Assembly: GCA_017466525.1 (NCBI GenBank)
Contig: JAFTTY010000033.1
Coordinates: forward strand, 1-61,758
Source: Alphaproteobacteria bacterium
GTDB taxonomy: Bacteria > Pseudomonadota > Alphaproteobacteria > Rs-D84
DNA length: 61,758 nucleotides
Reading direction: 5' to 3'
The notes under the pieces were generated by a model. It did no database searches, was not told the origin of the DNA, and saw only the letters and a program-made list of their open reading frames with translations. Made by a program: the position numbers and the translations under genes. Shown here one piece after another: positions 10,101-16,886 of the stretch (the stretch's first letter is position 1; every line of letters begins with the position of its first letter).

Positions 10101-10750
10101 CAAAGCCAGATCCAAAGGAAGATGATGATCAAGAAATCGATGATTTGTTGTTGGATGAATATAAAATCATTCATGGACGTAGCGCAACCCCAAGCGAGGC
10201 AACGATGCGTGCGTATGCCGATATGGTGCGTGCAGACTTTGCTGATGAAAAGCCAGAGGTTCAAGCGCGTGGCTTTAAGCAATATATGTGGGATAGAATG
10301 TCTAATTTCTATGAGAGCCTAGATAGTCGCATAAATGCCGCAGGTATTAAAAAGGGCAAGGAACTGAAAACTGCCGAAGGGAATGCAATAAATGAAACGC
10401 GTCAGGATATTTGGAAATCTAATGCAGATATTCATGGTATGACATTGCAGAACTTTCAAGAGGCGATGAATGTTTCAACGGCGAATGATCATTCGGGTGG
10501 TGTTTTACGTGTGACGCAAGATCCGCGTAAAGGACCCGTTGTGCATAAGCGCAAGGATAAAAAGTTTGGTCAGGCGGCAGAAATCTTGAAGAAAAAAGGA
10601 TCGGATGCACGTGATCGTTGGTTGGACAGGGAACAGCCAAAGTATGACGAATATTTGCGTTTGAAAAAAATTGCGCAAAAGCGTCCGTTGACGGCAGAAG
10701 AAATCCAACGTCTGAAATTTATCACAGGTTTTGGACAGGGGCATAATTAA
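7172..10750 (+). CDS. Large protein of unknown function (1192 aa) with central membrane segments and Pro-rich linker
   Basis: I do not recognise a family. Preceded by a strong ribosome-binding site (AAGGAGAAAG). There is no signal peptide. Residues 1-500 are highly charged and mostly helical; about 500-540 are basic (KSKLGKGAKKIGNFFSKAFK). Three Ala/Gly/Val-rich hydrophobic stretches follow (about 540-590, 610-650, 668-690). A soluble region is followed at about 957-980 by a PPVPPKP repeat, an acidic patch (KEDDDQEIDD) and a charged C-terminal domain. The layout (soluble head, membrane core, Pro-rich arm) could suit a membrane-inserted structural protein or a secreted effector; neither is shown. 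It ends with a strong terminator and probably belongs to the tatBC/nlpD transcription unit. Confidence 0.8.
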   Translation: MAQNLTVETMRKRMSQWPKIVAQFGKEAEQTKNWHKKQVELIAKYAQGEVQLDGTTEANDTFCDFVKLFGTKEGSEELIPEASEAIARLWASLDERGVENDEGNNDVDDYEKREFVEEIERLRQRSPNSDMNQYEMDRIAADVYLDMGLITQDEHNKSSVAETIEVLNSVPELTESQQIDFSERFVDKIINNEELFEYVPPKTLANAYLGTKKKIEDGAGDENVLRTRLAKLSQRMDLLSSQLKDQVGYYYVDTTNIADVYDGYNFMLDTRRADLDEQKDAPKIQLIDENKAALEKLITEYDEQWRLGKLEPEDAAKLSKRWDDLYARVGKANVSEDVLKLAQKYKFLDKDNNPIPQFLDSKGKETIDYVDGGKLNPDGRLARVIDLARHDVVMQNVGDVDSKIEDDTLEQELNDRIPFKLFEIDTADKVVQGALENPEQFTDQKYLNDFVAKLGQEGGEISDNGYEAAMDQQVNKTAGFLGRIKSKLGKGAKKIGNFFSKAFKPISDIDKRAKDRVEKSNVDKRKKRIEFFTRILKGFGSAFLYSAALTVVATAAATMAGVSLAVGVAAVGVVAAIGISAYQIYKWKKAQEAAGKPSDVKTMLKDKQMLTTLGTSGLAAVGLVFGAAAMPMAAMACGYGALALGSGSNAVQMYKDGVASGMKKKEAIAWSLANIVAVVGGGFAGRATANAGIQAFNEANPNNEIFQNKHVEQGVRHVESTEQHTVYTQDALDNAERICKYWYADDPQLLQERVDMINAYNAEHGTNIDPYRAIMINADAGNIVPSNHATHVDGGGIRYAHGNYNVINTDVWLSEHGFSPSDGNIVKNMFAGGQVDPRAIDLAMRMDGMISATNEVGVVSHGDAPHYDGVLDQNTVDRNGTPVFNTYADGENVFTTETVTTVNEVPYDIESFTPVDVPWTMGMYGVHYPRTVADIDILKDRIGAKADRIIEYRKKTYIDPTPVPPVPPKPPVPPVPPKPDPKEDDDQEIDDLLLDEYKIIHGRSATPSEATMRAYADMVRADFADEKPEVQARGFKQYMWDRMSNFYESLDSRINAAGIKKGKELKTAEGNAINETRQDIWKSNADIHGMTLQNFQEAMNVSTANDHSGGVLRVTQDPRKGPVVHKRKDKKFGQAAEILKKKGSDARDRWLDREQPKYDEYLRLKKIAQKRPLTAEEIQRLKFITGFGQGHN

Positions 10751-10773
10751 TCTGTTGTTTAAAAAAAATATGG

Positions 10774-10805
10774 GAAACGTCGTGTATACGGCGTTTCTTT
10801 TTTGT
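10774..10805 (+). terminator. Intrinsic terminator after the 1192-aa gene
   Basis: A 9-bp stem (GAAACGTCG pairing with CGGCGTTTC, one G-U) with a short loop is followed by a run of T. It closes the transcription unit that begins upstream of recJ or tatB. Confidence 0.85.
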
Positions 10806-10869
10806 GAATAGTGTCAAATCAGATTTTTGTTTTGTGTGTGTTAGACTAATGCATAAAAGGAGTTGTTAA

Positions 10870-12072
10870 ATGAAGAATTTTATAATTATTTTATGTTCGA
10901 TTTTAGCGGTTTTATTAATTGTTTGGTTGGTTGTGCATTTTAATCGCCCAATAATTCCAGGGGCGGAGTATCAGGCGTCTGTGCGTGATGAAAAAATTAA
11001 AATTTATGATGTTGATGATTTGGAAAAACAGGCCGCTGTGATTATTCCGGTTGGTGGTTTTGGTTATATTCGTGGTGGTGCAGAAACAGAACAAACAATG
11101 GAACGAAACGAATCTGCATTTGATATGGTGGATATTTATCCGCGTGTTTTAATGGGGGTTGCAGAACCTGATTTGCGTACGTCGATATTAGGCACAGATA
11201 TTGCGTTGCCTGTGATTGTGGCACCTGCGGCGGCACATGGGTTGGCGCATATATCGGCCGAGGCCGGTACTGCCCGTGGCGTGGCAGAAAGTGGCACAAT
11301 TATGTCGGTTAGTAATTATGCCAGTTCAACATTGGCAGAAATTGCCCAGGCAGGGCAAGGCGCGCCACAATGGTTTCAATTATATCTTAGTAAAGATGAT
11401 GAATTTAATAAGAAGATTATAAAACAGGCAGAAAAATTGGGGTACCGTGCAATTATATTGACTGTTGATGCGCCGGTTGGGGGGAATCGGACGTCTGATG
11501 CGCGAAACGATTTCAAGTTTCCGCTGGAATTACCAAATGTCGCCAAAAAAAGTATTAAGACCAAGGGGCAGGGGATAAATACGATATTTTCTGCTGCGCA
11601 AAACGAATTGACACCATATGATGTTATGCGGGTCAAGGCGATGACAAAGTTGCCTGTCATTGTAAAGGGAATACAGCATCCTGATGATGCAGATGTTGCA
11701 ATTTGGGCGGGTGCGGATGCGATATGGGTGTCTAATCATGGTGGACGGCAATTGGACGGCGCGCCGTCGTCGTTTGAGGTTTTGCCAGAAATTGCAAAGC
11801 GTGTAAATAAACGTGTGCCGATTATTTTTGATAGTGGAATTCGTCGCGGTCAGCATGTATTCAAAGCAATTGCCAGTGGCGCAGATGTTGTTGCAATTGG
11901 TCGCCCTGTGATATATGCGTTGGCATTGGGGGGCAGTCAGGGTGTTGTGTCGTTGTTTGATTATTTAAAGGCGGACTTGGCACGTGTCATGATATTGGCC
12001 GGCGCCTATAATGTTGAGGATATCAAACAAATAAAGCTGCGTCCACGGTGCGATTTTTATTCTTCGCATTGA
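10870..12072 (+). CDS. FMN-dependent alpha-hydroxy-acid oxidase (lactate oxidase type) with N-terminal membrane anchor
   Basis: Flavoenzyme that oxidises L-lactate or a similar 2-hydroxy acid. The TIM-barrel core resembles lactate oxidase of Gram-positive bacteria: APAAAHGLAH, WFQLYLSKDD, DAPVGGNR, VKGIQHPDDAD, SNHGGRQLDG (catalytic His and substrate Arg) and FDSGIRRG (FMN phosphate). Unlike soluble oxidases it carries an extra N-terminal hydrophobic helix (FIIILCSILAVLLIVWLVV, residues 4-22), so it is probably anchored in the inner membrane. A ribosome-binding site (AAGGAG) precedes it. Its 3' end overlaps the convergent protease gene by 16 bp. Oxidase versus quinone-linked dehydrogenase cannot be decided from sequence. 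Confidence 0.88.
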   Translation: MKNFIIILCSILAVLLIVWLVVHFNRPIIPGAEYQASVRDEKIKIYDVDDLEKQAAVIIPVGGFGYIRGGAETEQTMERNESAFDMVDIYPRVLMGVAEPDLRTSILGTDIALPVIVAPAAAHGLAHISAEAGTARGVAESGTIMSVSNYASSTLAEIAQAGQGAPQWFQLYLSKDDEFNKKIIKQAEKLGYRAIILTVDAPVGGNRTSDARNDFKFPLELPNVAKKSIKTKGQGINTIFSAAQNELTPYDVMRVKAMTKLPVIVKGIQHPDDADVAIWAGADAIWVSNHGGRQLDGAPSSFEVLPEIAKRVNKRVPIIFDSGIRRGQHVFKAIASGADVVAIGRPVIYALALGGSQGVVSLFDYLKADLARVMILAGAYNVEDIKQIKLRPRCDFYSSH

Positions 12073-13112
12073 AAATTACTCATATATTCTAACAGCATGG
12101 TTTGGGGATCTGGTTCTGTTTGAATTGGTTCTGGTTCTGTTTGGATTGGTTCTGGTTCAGTAGTTGTTGCTTGAACCGGTTCTGTTGGTGTTGCTTGAAC
12201 AGGTGTTGGTTCTGTTGGTGTTGTTTGAACAGGTGTTGATTCTGTTGGGGTTGGCTGAACTGGTGAAGATTGTATCAACTTTTTTAGAATTGCATAAAAA
12301 TTATTAGTGTTTAATGCGTTTGCACCAACGTTGTTGTTTTTATTTAGAATATTTTGTGGCCCAGAATTGTTTAATGCAACAAGTGTGTTGCCGCGTAATA
12401 ATGGTGCGCCAGAATCGCCACCTGCAGAATCGCAATTTGTTTGTACCATTTTTTTTGATTCTGGGTGTTTGCGTAGAATGTTGCAAGTTTGTACCTTAAA
12501 CTTGTCGTTATCTTCTAATAATGGTTCCAATCCTTGGGCCTTTAATGCCTGGTTAAGATGTTTGTTTATGCATTCGACATATTGTTGTGCGCCCTTGCGT
12601 TTGCATGCGGCGCCGTGTTTCTTGGTCGTTTCTGCCATGGTTCGTTTTAGGTGGGGTATTTCGCTGTTTGATATTATGCGTAGTGCGCCAAATCCACCAC
12701 GTGATACGCGGCCAGTTGTTGTTTGTGTGGCAACGGATTTAAAATGGGGATTTTTTACATCTGAACGAAAGAAGGCCCAATCTTGTCCGCTGAATGTTGA
12801 TGATGATTTTGGTGTGGCCATAAGTTTTACTTTTACGCCAGTATGCATTTTTGTGCCGTCAAAAAAATCAATAGAGCATGAGTTTTGCGTGCAGTGAACG
12901 GCGCAGTGTTGATTAGTTATTACGATATCTTCGGCAACAAAGCCACCGGTGCAGGCGCTGCCACCGATGTCAAATCGAACGACGCCCCAGTATTCTGGAT
13001 CGTCTAATGAACTATATCTGCGGTTGTCGCTGGTGCCGATATTGCCACCATATCCCGCCCAAGAAGATACAGGTATTAAAATTAATAAAAATGCAAATGC
13101 TATATGTTTCAT
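12057..13112 (-). CDS. Secreted trypsin-like serine protease with Pro/Thr-rich repeat tail
   Basis: Signal peptide (MKHIAFAFLLILIPVSSWA) followed by an S1-family fold. The triad is recognisable: His in TNQHC (about residue 68), Asp in QDWAFF (about 110) and Ser in GGDSGAPLL (about 233); paired cysteines are present. After the catalytic domain comes a low-complexity tail of PTPTEP/PVQTTP and EPIQTEP repeats, then a short hydrophobic/acidic end with a Cys (MLLEYMSNFQCEE). It overlaps its upstream partner gene by four bases, so the two are translationally coupled. Substrate unknown; export and protease chemistry are well supported. Confidence 0.87.
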   Translation of the reverse strand: MKHIAFAFLLILIPVSSWAGYGGNIGTSDNRRYSSLDDPEYWGVVRFDIGGSACTGGFVAEDIVITNQHCAVHCTQNSCSIDFFDGTKMHTGVKVKLMATPKSSSTFSGQDWAFFRSDVKNPHFKSVATQTTTGRVSRGGFGALRIISNSEIPHLKRTMAETTKKHGAACKRKGAQQYVECINKHLNQALKAQGLEPLLEDNDKFKVQTCNILRKHPESKKMVQTNCDSAGGDSGAPLLRGNTLVALNNSGPQNILNKNNNVGANALNTNNFYAILKKLIQSSPVQPTPTESTPVQTTPTEPTPVQATPTEPVQATTTEPEPIQTEPEPIQTEPDPQTMLLEYMSNFQCEE

Positions 13113-14038
13113 TGTTCCAGGGCCTTTTTACAGTTTTGGGCAATTGTTTGTATGTCTTTTGTGTCGCCGTATGCCATTGCGTTGAATACAGTCGCAACCC
13201 CAGAAGCGCCTGTTGATAAGCCAGCGAATATGTTTGCAGTTGTGTTCAGATTTTTTTCTTTGCTTTTCCCAGAATCTGTGTTGTTTTTGCGGACGTTTTC
13301 ACTGTTCGCCATCGCTGATGTTATTGTGCCGACGGTGCCGGTGCCAATGTTGATTGCCGATGAAATCATAGATGTTTTGTTCTTGCTGGTCAGGCTTTTA
13401 ACGTCGTCGGGGTTTAATTCGGAACATGTATCAATTATTTTTTTTAATTTTGTGTATGTTTCATTATCGTGTGAAACCATGGCTTGGCCCATAAATGGTG
13501 TCAGCGCCCTTGTTGCAGTCAAACATTCATTTATTATTTCAGACAGGTCGGTTGATTTGTTTTTATTGCTGTTCGCCAATACGGTGCCAGCAACCGCCGT
13601 TGCAGTGTTTGTCGCCATTAAGCCGGTGCGCAGATTGCCGTATTGTTTTGACTTTTCTGTTAATGATTTTTTTTGAGCGCAGATAGAGTTATATTCTTTG
13701 ATTGCATCTTCGGCCGCGGCCATATCCTTTAACAGTCTGATGAATTCTTCATCACTCATGTTTTCAATGTTGTTTAAACGTTTTTCTAGTTCGTCGACCT
13801 GTTCATCAATTTTAGATTTGCTGATACCGAAATATAGTGCTGCACCGCCCGCAACCGTTCCGACGCCTGTGACCACAGTATTAGTGACGGTCCCTGTTTT
13901 TAATGCGGATATTTTGTCAAAGACAGGTATACATGCTGTGCGCGCATTCTGTAACGCGATGTATAGTTCAGGCTGGTTCGCAACGGCTGTCGTTGCAATC
14001 GTTATAATGAAGGTAAAAATGGGAATAAATTTTTTCAT
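13109..14038 (-). CDS. Secreted protein of unknown function, operon partner of the serine protease
   Basis: 309 aa with a signal peptide (cleavage near ATTAVA/NQPELY) and no recognised domain. A Gly/Val/Ala-rich segment (about 53-72) is followed by a coiled-coil region (KIDEQVDELEKRLNNIENMSDEEF), four cysteines spread over the mature part, then two further Gly/Thr/Ala-rich stretches that could insert into membrane. Overlaps the protease start by four bases. No clear Shine-Dalgarno precedes the ATG. Possible roles as substrate, inhibitor or anchor of the protease are inference only. Confidence 0.75.
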   Translation of the reverse strand: MKKFIPIFTFIITIATTAVANQPELYIALQNARTACIPVFDKISALKTGTVTNTVVTGVGTVAGGAALYFGISKSKIDEQVDELEKRLNNIENMSDEEFIRLLKDMAAAEDAIKEYNSICAQKKSLTEKSKQYGNLRTGLMATNTATAVAGTVLANSNKNKSTDLSEIINECLTATRALTPFMGQAMVSHDNETYTKLKKIIDTCSELNPDDVKSLTSKNKTSMISSAINIGTGTVGTITSAMANSENVRKNNTDSGKSKEKNLNTTANIFAGLSTGASGVATVFNAMAYGDTKDIQTIAQNCKKALEQ

Positions 14039-14103
14039 TTTTTATGTTTGTCTGATTTGGGAATATTATACCATATTTTTCGTGATAGAAAAAGTTTAAA
14101 AAA

Positions 14104-14131
14104 CTTGCATTTATCAGAAAATTGTCTATAA
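14104..14131 (+). promoter_or_regulatory. Promoter of tRNA-Lys
   Basis: TTGCAT (-35) and TATAAT (-10) separated by 16 bp, ending about 30 bp before the mature tRNA-Lys 5' end. Confidence 0.75.
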
Positions 14132-14161
14132 TTAGCCCCGTCTGTGAATAAAAGCAGTTCT

Positions 14162-14237
14162 GGATGCGTAGCTCAGTTGGTAGAGCAACTGACTCTTAAT
14201 CAGTGGGTCCAGGGTTCGAGTCCCTGCGCGTCCACCA
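14162..14237 (+). tRNA. tRNA-Lys (anticodon CTT)
   Basis: Complete 76-nt cloverleaf. The acceptor stem GGATGCG pairs with CGCGTCC, the D-arm contains AGCTCAGTTGGTAGAGC, the anticodon loop is CTCTTAA giving CUU, and the T-arm holds GGTTCGAGTCC. CCA is encoded. A promoter lies upstream and a terminator directly downstream, so it is an independent unit. Confidence 0.97.
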
Positions 14238-14244
14238 AAATAAA

Positions 14245-14272
14245 AAGGTCACGAATGTGGCCTTTTTTATTT
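14245..14272 (+). terminator. Terminator of tRNA-Lys
   Basis: Stem AAGGTCAC/GTGGCCTT with loop GAAT followed by T-rich sequence, eight bases after the encoded CCA. Confidence 0.8.
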
Positions 14273-14329
14273 TGTGTTGTGGTTGATTGGTTGGATTCGC
14301 TGTAAGACAGGATTCCTGCCGTATACATC

Positions 14330-14343
14330 AGGGATTCATACCT
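14330..14343 (+). promoter_or_regulatory. Shared upstream element AGGGATTCATACCT (copy 1)
   Basis: 14-bp element 84 bp before the beta-barrel gene; a 13/14 match lies at 16147 before a lipoprotein gene. It contains a GATTC (GANTC) site, and two more GATTC sites occur within the preceding 40 bp. Function inferred as a promoter-proximal regulator site. Confidence 0.4.
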
Positions 14344-14426
14344 ATGTAAATCTTAAAAAAGACCTGATAGAATTATATTGTTTACATTAAACTTTTACAT
14401 AAACAAAAACACAAAAAGGAGAAGAA

Positions 14427-15044
14427 ATGAAAAAGTTAGCAATATCAACACTGGCAGTGCTGATTGCATGTCCTGCATTCGCAGGTATTAATCACCCAGA
14501 CCAGGGCAGCAGCTGGCAGATGTGGGGTCTGGACCCATATATTGGCCTGAGAGGAGGTATGAGTTATTCTAATTTGAATTATAAGTATGATGGCAATAAA
14601 GAATCTATGACAGATTATATCTTCCAGGGTCGTGCAGCGTTAGGTTTGGAAGTTTGTGATACTGTTCGTTCTGAAATCGAATGGACATATTTTGGCAAAT
14701 TGTCTGATGCTGAAAACTTTGGTGCAGGTATTGGTGGTATTGATGTAGAAGCCAAAATGCAAACCTTGTTGTGGAATTCTTATTGGGAATTCGGCGGTTA
14801 TAAAATTGTTCGCCCATTCGCGGGTATCGGTGCCGGTATTGCAATGACAGATGTTAAACGTCATGGGGATCTGGTGCCGCGTCATAGTGAAAGCAAAACG
14901 CGTTTTTCTGCGATGGGTACATTGGGTGTAACGTTTGATATGGAACGTTTTGCAGTTGATTTGGCTGCGCGTTATACCTATGTCGATATTCAATCAGGGT
15001 TGCATAACTTTGGTGGTGATATCGGTATCAGATTTATGTTCTAA
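14427..15044 (+). CDS. Outer-membrane beta-barrel protein (porin-like, Omp25/OmpA-barrel type)
   Basis: 205 aa with a clean signal peptide (MKKLAISTLAVLIACPAFA) and alternating aromatic/hydrophobic strands typical of an 8-stranded barrel; begins its mature part with DPYIGLRGGMSYSN and ends in ...GGDIGIRFMF with a terminal Phe, the BAM recognition signature. Strong ribosome-binding site AAGGAGAAG and a strong terminator suggest high expression as a single gene. Likely structural or adhesin role at the outer membrane; no specific function can be given. Confidence 0.85.
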   Translation: MKKLAISTLAVLIACPAFAGINHPDQGSSWQMWGLDPYIGLRGGMSYSNLNYKYDGNKESMTDYIFQGRAALGLEVCDTVRSEIEWTYFGKLSDAENFGAGIGGIDVEAKMQTLLWNSYWEFGGYKIVRPFAGIGAGIAMTDVKRHGDLVPRHSESKTRFSAMGTLGVTFDMERFAVDLAARYTYVDIQSGLHNFGGDIGIRFMF

Positions 15045-15051
15045 AAAAATA

Positions 15052-15076
15052 TACGCCCCGCATGGGGCGTTTTTTT
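15052..15076 (+). terminator. Terminator of the beta-barrel gene
   Basis: Stem ACGCCCC/GGGGCGT with a 3-nt loop followed by seven T. Confidence 0.88.
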
Positions 15077-15203
15077 ATTGACCAGAAAAAAATAAAAAAT
15101 TAGAATGCGGTGGTTTTTGAAAGTATAAAGTAAACAACGTGCAGTGCCATTCACATAAGTCCAGTTGATGGCACTGTTTTTTTGTAAACATAGGAGAAAG
15201 AGT

Positions 15204-15665
15204 ATGAGCAGTACACAACATATGCCACCGCAAAATTTTAAAGAAGCTTTAATTAGTGCAATTCCGAATTGTACGACAATGGTCTTGGGGATGATGACAA
15301 TGAATTTGTGGATTTATGGTCATTTGACGTGGATGAATTTCTGGGGGGCGTTATTGCCAATATATGCGACCGCATTTTGTTTGGATTTCTTCTTTATAGG
15401 GCCATTGGTGTTGCGGGTGTTGGGGCGTGTGAATAAATTAAAGTATATGCCACTGTTGCGTGTTGGTTTGATGGCCATGATATTAACAGCGTTGGCGCCG
15501 GTAATTGAAACAGGGTATGCGCCTGATTTTGCCAACTATTTATTAGCGTTGCCACGTAACTATATTGTTGCATTGATTTTGCAAGTTTTTGTCGCCTATC
15601 GATTCGGTTCGTATGTTTTGGCGCGGTACAGGTTGGTGAAATCCAGTGTAAATGTTGCAAAATAA
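15204..15665 (+). CDS. Four-helix inner-membrane protein, DUF2798-like
   Basis: 153 aa from the ATG at 15204, which has AGGAGAAAG in front; an in-frame ATG at 15165 lacks a ribosome-binding site. Four hydrophobic helices form two similar halves: NCTTMVLGMMTMNLWIYG with FWGALLPIYATAFCLDFFFIGPL, then LLRVGLMAMILTALAPVIE with YIVALILQVFVAYRFG. The pattern of an MxxGM...N helix followed by a helix ending in D-x-F-x-x-x-P resembles DUF2798 proteins of Gram-positive gut bacteria. Function unknown. The family assignment is from pattern memory, moderate confidence. Confidence 0.65.
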   Translation: MSSTQHMPPQNFKEALISAIPNCTTMVLGMMTMNLWIYGHLTWMNFWGALLPIYATAFCLDFFFIGPLVLRVLGRVNKLKYMPLLRVGLMAMILTALAPVIETGYAPDFANYLLALPRNYIVALILQVFVAYRFGSYVLARYRLVKSSVNVAK

Positions 15666-15666
15666 A

Positions 15667-15689
15667 AACGGCCCCAAAACGGGGCTGTT
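15667..15689. terminator. Bidirectional terminator
   Basis: Stem ACGGCCCC/GGGGCTGT between two convergent genes, with A-rich and T-rich flanks usable in both directions. Confidence 0.7.
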
Positions 15690-15692
15690 TCT

Positions 15693-16049
15693 TTATGATA
15701 ATGTCGCAAGTGCAAGTTTGTTTAAAAAGCCTTCTTCGATTGCGCTAAGCAGTGAATTTAGACCTTCGTTTGTTTCATCGTCATTTTGTAGTTCTTCTAG
15801 ATGACTGATGATTGTTTCACATGATTTGACCAGATTTGTGTCGATAAATTTTGGGTTTAAAATATTTGGTTTAAATACTTTTTTATTGTCGTTTGCCATG
15901 AAATATGTTTCTGCAATCGAATCGACCCATGCATCGATATCTTCGGCCAGTCTGTCGAATAACAGATGTTTTGAATAGTCGTCTGTTGACCAGTGATTTA
16001 TTTTGCATGCATATTTAAATGCGATTAAGTGTTGTATTAATTCGTACAT
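15693..16049 (-). CDS. Small helical protein, possibly ferritin/Dps-like fold
   Basis: 118 aa starting MYELIQHLIAFKYACKINHWSTDDYSKHLLFDRLAEDIDAW; the ATG at 16049 is preceded by GGGAGG at ideal spacing. The start resembles the first helices of four-helix-bundle proteins (His-Trp-x-T motif, then HxxFDxLxEDIDxxxDxxAE), reminiscent of Dps ferroxidase residues, but I cannot confirm iron ligands in later helices. Middle is polar, the end again helical. Single gene, convergent with the DUF2798-like gene. Confidence 0.7.
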   Translation of the reverse strand: MYELIQHLIAFKYACKINHWSTDDYSKHLLFDRLAEDIDAWVDSIAETYFMANDNKKVFKPNILNPKFIDTNLVKSCETIISHLEELQNDDETNEGLNSLLSAIEEGFLNKLALATLS

Positions 16050-16146
16050 GTTTTCCTCCCTTTGATATAAAAATATCATGTTGTGTTTTTGTTTGGTATA
16101 GGCGTGTATTCAAAATGCGCTATACGCCAGATTTGTTCGTATTCCT

Positions 16147-16160
16147 AGGGATTCAAACCT
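16147..16160 (+). promoter_or_regulatory. Shared upstream element AGGGATTCAAACCT (copy 2)
   Basis: Differs from the copy at 14330 at one base. It lies 19 bp upstream of TATAGT (16180-16185), a plausible -10 hexamer, where a -35 would be expected but no consensus -35 is seen. It contains a GANTC site. Confidence 0.4.
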
Positions 16161-16228
16161 GGGGCAAAGTGTAAAAAAATATAGTAAAGTGTTTATCGTA
16201 ACCACAAAAACAAAAAGGAGACCTTAAT

Positions 16229-16792
16229 ATGAAAAACTTAACCAAAAAAATGTTCATGTTCGCATCTATGTTGGGTGCAGCTGTGCTGTTGTCAGGATGT
16301 ATGTTGGAATGTCCAAATAAAAAAGCAGCCAGACATCATAACAAGACACATACACAACGTGTTCAACCAGTTGAAGTTGTTGAATCAGATACAATTGTTG
16401 TGTATCAGACATATGAAGACGCAGATGTTAATCATGTTTATGCAAAAATGTATACACATAGCAGCCGTGGTGGCGAATCAAAAATGGGACATATTAAATT
16501 TAAAGATACAGACAATGGTTTGAAAATGACTGTTGATTTAAAAGATATGCGCCCAGGTGTGCAATATAATGTGAAATTGTATCAGTGCGGTTCATGTTAT
16601 AACGATGCAAAATGTTGCACAAATGAACATAAAATGAATATTCAGTTGCCAATGTTGCAAACAGGTATGAGTGGCCGTTTAAACCAGACTTATATGATTC
16701 AGGGGTTAAGTGCTGCACAATTGGATGGCGCAAATATCTATCTGGAACGCGATGGCGGATACAAGGCTGGTTGGGGTAAATTAGAAAAATAA
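16229..16792 (+). CDS. Lipoprotein with a SodC-like domain lacking the metal histidines
   Basis: 187 aa with a lipobox LLSGC, so probably anchored to a membrane. The mature domain reads like Cu,Zn-superoxide dismutase: GHIKFKDTDNGLKMTVDLKDMRPGVQYNVKLYQCGSC aligns with the strand G-x-V-x-F...GL...L-x-x-L-x-P-G-x-H-G-F-H-I-H-E-x-G-x-C, and LDGANIYLERDGGYKAGWG with the C-terminal strands. The HxH copper ligands are replaced (YNVKLYQ), so it should not be an active dismutase. Cysteines are abundant (CGSC, CC). Strong ribosome-binding site AAAGGAG. The SodC relation is by eye; secretion and lipidation are firm. Confidence 0.75.
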   Translation: MKNLTKKMFMFASMLGAAVLLSGCMLECPNKKAARHHNKTHTQRVQPVEVVESDTIVVYQTYEDADVNHVYAKMYTHSSRGGESKMGHIKFKDTDNGLKMTVDLKDMRPGVQYNVKLYQCGSCYNDAKCCTNEHKMNIQLPMLQTGMSGRLNQTYMIQGLSAAQLDGANIYLERDGGYKAGWGKLEK

Positions 16793-16812
16793 TACTTCTG
16801 ACCAATTATATA

Positions 16813-16843
16813 AAACCCCCGAAAATTCGGGGGTGTTTTTTTC
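16813..16843 (+). terminator. Terminator of the SodC-like lipoprotein gene
   Basis: Stem ACCCCCGAA/TTCGGGGGT followed by seven T. Confidence 0.88.
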
Positions 16844-16886
16844 TTTAAGAATAAAATCCCATGTGTTATGGTTTCGATAAAAGAAA

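Noticed and set aside
12307-12897. 196-codon frame opposite the serine protease
   Set aside because: The protease triad and signal peptide are on the minus strand; this is antisense shadow.
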